Assembly: GCA_023411375.1 (NCBI GenBank)
Contig: JAEYOW010000010.1
Coordinates: 248,001 to 312,000, forward strand
Direction of reading: 5' to 3'
Source of the DNA: Bacillota bacterium
GTDB lineage: Bacteria; Bacillota; Clostridia; Christensenellales; Aristaeellaceae
Length of the DNA: 64,000 bases
Shown here: positions 59,605-64,000 of the stretch, one piece after another
Position numbering within the stretch: position 1 is the stretch's first letter
Layout: the number at the start of each line of letters is the position of its first letter
The notes under the pieces: generated by a model
The model's input: only the letters and a program-made list of their open reading frames with translations
Databases searched by the model: none
What the model was told of the DNA's origin: nothing
Program-made: the position numbers and the translations under genes

Positions 59605-60079
59605 CGCCGCTCACCTCCTGCGTCATGGTTTTTCGCAACTGTTGTTTGGCGCGGGATACGCGCGTTTTTACCGTCCCCTCCGGCAGATGCAAAAGCCCGG
59701 CGATCTCGCGAAGCGTATATCCGTCCACAACGCTTAATACCAGCGGTACGCGGTACTTAACCGGCAGGTTAAACAGCGCGTTTCGCAGGCCCGCGTCCGG
59801 CTCGGGCGGCGGTTCCTGCCCCGCCTCCGGCGGCTTTGCCATGGGAATCGCCCGCCGCCGTCTGCGCAAAGCCGTCTTGCATTCGTTGATGAGAATGCGC
59901 GTCAACCATGTGCCGAAAAGCGTGTCATCGCGCAGCGTTTCACGCCTGGCCCATGCGCGCGTAAGCGCCTCCTGAACCGCGTCCGCGCAGTCCGCCTCGG
60001 CACTCAGATAGCTGCGCGCTATGCGGTACAACTGTCTTTCCCTTGCTTTTACCTCGTTTATAAAGGTTAGCCTGTCCAT
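59594..60079 (-). CDS. ECF (extracytoplasmic function) RNA polymerase sigma factor
   Basis: A 161-residue sigma-70-family protein with only regions 2 and 4. Region 2 begins MDRLTFINEVKARERQLYRI, with YLSAEADCADAVQEALTRAW binding the -10 element. Region 4 is YRVPLVLSVVDGYTLREIAG with LPEGTVKTRVSRAKQQLR as the helix-turn-helix for the -35. The two are linked by a Pro-rich loop (PEAGQEPPPEPD). The ATG at 60079 was chosen by homology; a start 14 codons earlier is possible. It is upstream of, and coupled to, the anti-sigma-like gene. Confidence 0.93.
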   Translation of the reverse strand: MDRLTFINEVKARERQLYRIARSYLSAEADCADAVQEALTRAWARRETLRDDTLFGTWLTRILINECKTALRRRRRAIPMAKPPEAGQEPPPEPDAGLRNALFNLPVKYRVPLVLSVVDGYTLREIAGLLHLPEGTVKTRVSRAKQQLRKTMTQEVSGDEC

Positions 60080-60194
60080 CGGGCGTATCCCCCGTTTCTT
60101 TGGTTTCAGCGCTGATTCCATCCATTAGAAGCGCCAGGAGACTGAAAGGTTTCATCCTTCCGTTAAAAATGCTCCCGCGTGCGTTCATACGTAC

Positions 60195-60222
60195 AGTATA
60201 GCGCATGCGGGAGCCGGCGCAA
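60195..60222 (-). promoter_or_regulatory. Promoter of the sigma/anti-sigma unit
   Basis: On the minus strand TTGCGC, a 16-base spacer and TATACT, 116 bases before the sigma gene start. It could also be an ECF-dependent autoregulated promoter; no clear AAC motif is seen. Confidence 0.5.
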
Positions 60223-60226
60223 GCCC

Positions 60227-60493
60227 TTATAGAGGCCTGGTGATGGTACGCTGGCTATCGTCGCGCTCCACCCGGTAAAAACCGATCAGGTTGGATGGAC
60301 GCAACTGACTATAAACGTCCATAACCCGGTCGTATTCGTTCAGCTCAAAGCGGATGCTCAAGCCGCAGCCTACCGCCACGTCGCGCGGCGTGGTAATGAC
60401 CGATACCCTAACGCCCGCACGGCGCAACGCGCCCTCAAATTTCAGCACCTGCTGGCGCGAGCGGAACGATGCAATGCCAAAAGCTTCCCTCAT
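60227..60493 (-). CDS. DUF3343-family small protein (putative Se/S-carrier-like)
   Basis: An 88-residue protein beginning MREAFGIASFRSRQQVLKFE, the typical DUF3343 opening with a beta-alpha-beta layout, then VSVITTPRDVAVGCGLSIRF, whose Cys is the conserved one of the family, and LIGFYRVE near the end. The family is often encoded near cysteine desulfurases and selenium or sulfur trafficking genes, which fits the divergent desulfurase-like gene 81 bases away. The ATG at 60493 follows AAAGGGGGAT; an earlier in-frame ATG adds nine residues. Confidence 0.82.
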   Translation of the reverse strand: MREAFGIASFRSRQQVLKFEGALRRAGVRVSVITTPRDVAVGCGLSIRFELNEYDRVMDVYSQLRPSNLIGFYRVERDDSQRTITRPL

Positions 60494-60574
60494 GGGTTCA
60501 TATCCCCCTTTCTTCCTCATACAGTATACGGCAGCCTGCTTGCGGGTGTGAGGCCGTCGGAAGGGGAAATTGAA

Positions 60575-61714
60575 ATGATCTATCTGGACAACGCAGCCAC
60601 ATCGTTTCCGAAGCCGCCCATGGTCGTGCGCGCCATGGCTGGCACGCTTCAAATGATCGGGGGCAATCCGGGCCGCTCAGGCCATAAGCTGTCGCTTTGC
60701 GGCGGACGTGTGATGCAAAACTGCCGGGAGTTGTTGGCAGACACCATGGGCGCTCCCGCTCCGGAAAATGTAGTTTTCACCGCTAATTGCACCGAAGCGC
60801 TCAACATAGCCATTCGCGGTATGCTCTATGAGGGCGACGAGGTCGTCTGCTCGCACGCGGAGCACAACGCCGTCATGCGCGTGTTAAAAGGGCTGGAGGA
60901 AAGCGGCGCCATCCGCGTAAGGGTCGCGCAGCCGGACAGTTTGGGACGCCTTACGCCGGAAAGCCTGTGCGCCGCCATTACGCCCAAAACTGCGCTTTGC
61001 GTGATCTGCCACGCCAGCAATGTTACCGGCGTAGTGCAGCCGGTCGCCGCGCTTTCCGCCGCGCTCAAGCCCTACGGCGTGCCGCTGCTGGTGGATGCCG
61101 CGCAAACGGCGGGCGTTTTGGACGTATCCCTCAAATCGCTTGGCGCGGACATGATCGCCATGCCGGGACATAAGGGACTGCTCGGCCCGCACGGTACGGG
61201 CGTGCTGGTGCTGGGGCGCGGCATGCTTCCGAGATCGTTGATCGTGGGCGGCACAGGCTCTCAAAGTGAAAGCATGCTCCAACCCGCTCAGCTTCCGGAC
61301 CGTTATGAAAGCGGAACGGCAAACCTTCCCGGCGTGGCGGGCATGTTCGTGGGTGCGCGCTTTGCCCTGAAGCACCGCTCCGAGATAGAAGCCTATGAGG
61401 AGGAGCTATCCGAGCGGCTGCGCATACGTCTGCAAAACATTCGCGGCGTTCGGCTGCTCGGCCATTCTGCCGTGAAGAAGGTCGGGGTGGTAAGCTTCAT
61501 ACCAAACGAGATAGACCCGGGCGAGCTGTGCGACGAGCTGGCCAAATCTGGATTCGCGCTACGCGCCGGGCTTCATTGCGCGCCGTCTGTCCACCAGTGG
61601 CTTGGCACGCTGCATACTGGCGCATGCCGGGCAAGCGTAGGTATCTACAATACCGAGGAGGACGTGGACGCCCTGGCGCAGGCTGTGGAGCGGCTTTTAG
61701 CTAAAAGGCGCTAG
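60575..61714 (+). CDS. Class V aminotransferase / cysteine desulfurase family protein
   Basis: A 379-residue PLP enzyme that probably releases sulfur or selenium from cysteine or selenocysteine. It starts MIYLDNAATSFPKPP, the family N-terminus. The PLP Lys is K200 in MPGHKGLLGPHG, VDAAQTAG gives the PLP-ring Asp/Gln pair, HAEHNAV holds the stacking His, and the catalytic Cys is in GLHCAPSVHQWLG near residue 328. The group resembles the clostridial desulfurases linked to selenium-dependent enzymes rather than IscS. The ATG at 60575 has GAAGGGG upstream. Divergent from the DUF3343 gene. Confidence 0.9.
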   Translation: MIYLDNAATSFPKPPMVVRAMAGTLQMIGGNPGRSGHKLSLCGGRVMQNCRELLADTMGAPAPENVVFTANCTEALNIAIRGMLYEGDEVVCSHAEHNAVMRVLKGLEESGAIRVRVAQPDSLGRLTPESLCAAITPKTALCVICHASNVTGVVQPVAALSAALKPYGVPLLVDAAQTAGVLDVSLKSLGADMIAMPGHKGLLGPHGTGVLVLGRGMLPRSLIVGGTGSQSESMLQPAQLPDRYESGTANLPGVAGMFVGARFALKHRSEIEAYEEELSERLRIRLQNIRGVRLLGHSAVKKVGVVSFIPNEIDPGELCDELAKSGFALRAGLHCAPSVHQWLGTLHTGACRASVGIYNTEEDVDALAQAVERLLAKRR

Positions 61715-61804
61715 ACCGTCACTCATCCTGTGCCGGTAAGGCGTTTCAAAACCCGAACCGTCTCCTGCAAACATATGACAAAGCTGTAAATTGAACTAAT
61801 TTTC

Positions 61805-61833
61805 TTTTCAGGCGGTTGCAGATATGGTATAAT
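61805..61833 (+). promoter_or_regulatory. Promoter of the PucR-type regulator
   Basis: TTTTCA, a 17-base spacer and a perfect TATAAT with an extended TGG, 48 bases before the GTG start. Confidence 0.7.
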
Positions 61834-61880
61834 CAATAGGACTGTCCAACGATGGGCAGCCGTTGAGAGGAGCAATCGCG

Positions 61881-62951
61881 GTGTACATTGAAAAGAGATA
61901 CGTCAAAAAAATCGCAAGGGTTTTTGAAGCCCTGAGCGTTCCCATTCGTTTATTGGATGCGGCGGGCACGTGCCTTGCGCCGGAGGATGGCGAAAGCGCC
62001 GTTCTTCCCGCAAGCGTGCTTGCGCCCGCCATCAACCACCACGTCGGTGATCATTTTTACCGCGTGCTGGACATGCATCCCCCCATGTTTTTGATCGCGC
62101 CGGACAGCGCCACGGGCGTGGAAGACCTGCTGTGCGTGACCGACGCCATGCTCATGAGCATGTTCAAAAGCAGCCTGTCTATCGCCAGCCACAGCGACGT
62201 CTACCGCCGTGCGCTCAAGCAGGAGCTTACAGGCACCGATCTGATCACGCGCGCCAGCGAGCACCAGATTCCATTGGAAATGGAGCGCTGCGTGATGCTG
62301 TTCCAGATCGAGCAAACTGAAAAGGCAAGCGCCTACAGCACTCTGGGCGAGCTGATTCCGCTTTCAGACACGGATGTGCTGGTGGAGATGAACCGTCACG
62401 TCGTTGCGTTGATCAAGGATATGGACGGCATCGACGGTGCGGACGAGCTGTTCCAGTTTGCGCAGGCCGTTCAGGAAACCCTGATGGAAGAGGCGGTGCA
62501 GACGGCGGTTGTCGGCATCGGTGAGGAAAAGCATACCCTTGCGCAGCTTGGGGAAAGCTATGTCGAAGCCAAGCGCGCCATGGAGGTCGGCCGGATTTTC
62601 AATTCGGAGGCCAGCATTCATGTTTTCCGCCGCCTGATGCTGGAACGTTTTCTTATGAACGTGCAGCGTGAGGAAAGCATGCATTACCACGCGCTGCTTT
62701 TCAACCGTAAAACCGCCAAGCTCTTTAACGAGGAGATGCTCCAGACCATCGAAATGTTCTTCCGCAAGGATTTGAACCTTTCTGATACGGCGCGCCAGCT
62801 GTTTATCCATCGAAACACCCTGGTATACCGGCTGGATAAGGTGCAACGGCAGACGGGCCTGGACCTGAGGCATTTTGACGACGCGGTGACGTTCAAAATC
62901 CTCTATGAGCTAAAAAAGTGCGGGCAGGAGAAACCCAAGCAGATCTATTAA
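61881..62951 (+). CDS. PucR/CdaR-type helix-turn-helix regulator
   Basis: A 356-residue regulator. The N-terminal part (about 1-110) has a helix-sheet pattern starting YIEKRYVKKIARVFEAL and a likely ligand domain. A middle GGDEF-like degenerate region follows, and the C-terminal PucR-type helix-turn-helix is at about 300-330 (RKDLNLSDTARQLFIHRNTL, YRLDKVQRQTGLD). The GTG at 61881 has GAGAGGAG 8 bases upstream. Members often control sugar-acid or purine catabolism; here no target gene is adjacent. It lies 44 bases before the S41 protease gene, perhaps in the same transcript. Confidence 0.85.
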   Translation: MYIEKRYVKKIARVFEALSVPIRLLDAAGTCLAPEDGESAVLPASVLAPAINHHVGDHFYRVLDMHPPMFLIAPDSATGVEDLLCVTDAMLMSMFKSSLSIASHSDVYRRALKQELTGTDLITRASEHQIPLEMERCVMLFQIEQTEKASAYSTLGELIPLSDTDVLVEMNRHVVALIKDMDGIDGADELFQFAQAVQETLMEEAVQTAVVGIGEEKHTLAQLGESYVEAKRAMEVGRIFNSEASIHVFRRLMLERFLMNVQREESMHYHALLFNRKTAKLFNEEMLQTIEMFFRKDLNLSDTARQLFIHRNTLVYRLDKVQRQTGLDLRHFDDAVTFKILYELKKCGQEKPKQIY

Positions 62952-62995
62952 CTCCATTCCGTCATGAAATGAGGCGTTATACCGAATGAATTATT

Positions 62996-64000
62996 CTCCC
63001 CAGAGAGGCGTAAAGCTTCTGGCTCTGCTGATCATGGTGTCGCTGCTGCTAACAAGCTGCTCGCTGCTGCCCACCTCCGTTTCCGACGCGGTTAACGGCG
63101 AAAACAGCGACACGATTACCATCAGCCGCGCCGAATACGACAGGCTCAAGAAATATGAAGAGCTTGACGAATTAAAGCTGCTGGTCGAGCAGTATTTCTA
63201 TCAGGAGCCCGACGAGCAGGCAATGCTTGACGGCGCTGAAATGGGTCTGCTCTATGGTCTGGACGATCCGTATACCTTCTATTATACCCCCGACCAGTAC
63301 GCCAAAATGTGGGAGAACGACGAGGGCGAGTATGCGGGCATCGGCATCCAGATCATGGCCAATTACGCCACGGGGATCTGCACCATCAGCCGTGTTTTCC
63401 TCGACAGCCCGGCGCTGGAGGTCGGTATCCGCAAGGGTGATGTGTTAAGCAAGGTGGAGGACTTGGACGTTACGGCCTCCAACCTTCAGGAAGCCGTAGA
63501 CATCATGCGCGGCGAGGTTGGCAAACCCGTCAACGTACAGGTGCTCAGGGGCGATCAGGTGCTTGATTTCGTCGTCTCCCGTGCCGTTGTCCACGTCAAC
63601 TGGGTCAATAGCTGCATGCTGGAAAACGACGTCGGCTACATCTCGTTGTACGAGTTCAGCGGCGATTGCAGCGTCGCCTTTAAGACGCAGCTGGACGCAC
63701 TTCTTGAAAAGGGTGCGAAGGCCCTGATTATGGACCTGCGCGACAATCCCGGCGGCTGGGTGGACGACGCCGTCAAGGTGGCGGACCTGTTCCTGCCTGA
63801 AGGTACTGTTGCCTCTTTGGTTTACCGCGATGGCACCACCGAATATTTTACCACCACTACGGATAACAAGGAGCTGGAAATTCCCCTGGTTGTGCTGGTA
63901 AACGAGTATTCCGCGTCCGCCAGTGAAATTCTTTCCGGCGCGCTGCAGGATTATGAGCGCGCGACCATCATGGGTACTAAAACCTACGGCAAGGGTGTCG
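62996..64000 (+). CDS. S41-family C-terminal processing protease, lipoprotein (3' truncated)
   Basis: The first 335 codons of a CtpA/Prc-type serine protease, open at the window end. The signal peptide ends in a lipobox, LLTSC, with lipid-modified C25. A PDZ domain covers about 120-200 (EYAGIGIQIM, VFLDSPALEVGIRKGDVL). The protease core has LRDNPGGWVDDAVKVAD, the catalytic Ser in NEYSASASEIL and the general-base Lys in TYGKGV at the very end. Such enzymes cleave membrane or cell-wall proteins at C-terminal sites. The ATG at 62996 has TGAGG upstream. The protein's end and any neighbour lie beyond the window. Confidence 0.92.

Overview
The window is GC-rich, gene-dense bacterial DNA, most likely from an anaerobic clostridial Firmicute of a gut or plant-fibre habitat. 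Evidence: strong AGGAGG-type ribosome binding sites, frequent GTG/TTG starts, long-form HPF, rubredoxin, ThiT, an OadB-type Na+-pump subunit, LplB/LplC-type sugar permeases without a local ATPase, and AraR with an AraR-like operator. The lineage is an inference; the window holds no rRNA or other marker gene.

Layout. 1-2.7 kb: end of a phosphonate locus (3' end of a nucleotidyltransferase, PEP mutase fused to a cytidylyltransferase-like domain, phosphonoacetaldehyde-reductase-like dehydrogenase). 2.9-9.5 kb: housekeeping genes (hpf, a membrane diguanylate cyclase, rubredoxin, an XRE regulator, a YfbR-type nucleotidase) and a thiamine locus, with a TPP riboswitch driving thiT and divergent thiamine pyrophosphokinase. 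9.5-11.6 kb: a Ser/Thr kinase with a beta-helix-like extracellular domain. 11.8-31.6 kb: a carbohydrate-catabolism island. A ten-gene minus-strand operon (26.7 to 15.4 kb) encodes a BadF-type kinase, two permeases, a binding protein, GH4, FGGY kinase, TIM-barrel isomerase, Zn alcohol dehydrogenase, a short OYE-type flavoenzyme and a DeoC-type aldolase. It is flanked by two LacI regulators, a cytoplasmic GH9, a second TIM-barrel protein and an SIS plus Gfo/Idh pair. A strong promoter with a LacI-like operator precedes the long operon, and related boxes surround the second LacI gene.

31.7-45.5 kb: Na+-translocating decarboxylase beta and gamma subunits with two small partners; GNAT and MATE; a secreted vWA/peptidoglycan-binding protein; another Gfo/Idh enzyme; a thioesterase with a probable two-domain glycosyltransferase, divergent from capF-capG (UDP-L-FucNAc branch of capsule synthesis); and a secreted protein of unknown function. 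45.7-49.6 kb: two secreted surface-type proteins, one with InlB/MBG-like repeats and one with Glu-Pro-Thr/Ser repeats. 50-56 kb: an arabinose regulon (inositol-monophosphatase-like gene, araR, araB, araA, araD) with AraR-like boxes at the promoters. 56.5-57.5 kb: a decayed IS4-like element with 33-bp terminal inverted repeats. 57.7-57.9 kb: tandem elongator and initiator tRNA-Met genes. 58.3-60.1 kb: an ECF sigma factor with an anti-sigma-like membrane protein carrying a peptidoglycan-binding domain. 60.2-64 kb: a DUF3343-type protein divergent from a cysteine desulfurase, a PucR/CdaR-type regulator, and the 5' part of an S41 protease lipoprotein gene running off the end.

How it fits together: oligosaccharides are probably imported by the ABC system, hydrolysed in the cytoplasm by GH9 and GH4, phosphorylated by the BadF/FGGY kinases, and processed by an isomerase/dehydrogenase/flavoenzyme/aldolase set whose exact pathway I cannot assign. 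Arabinose enters the pentose phosphate pathway through AraA, AraB and AraD. The phosphonate and CapF/CapG genes point to a decorated cell surface. No CRISPR array, prophage or complete mobile element was seen.
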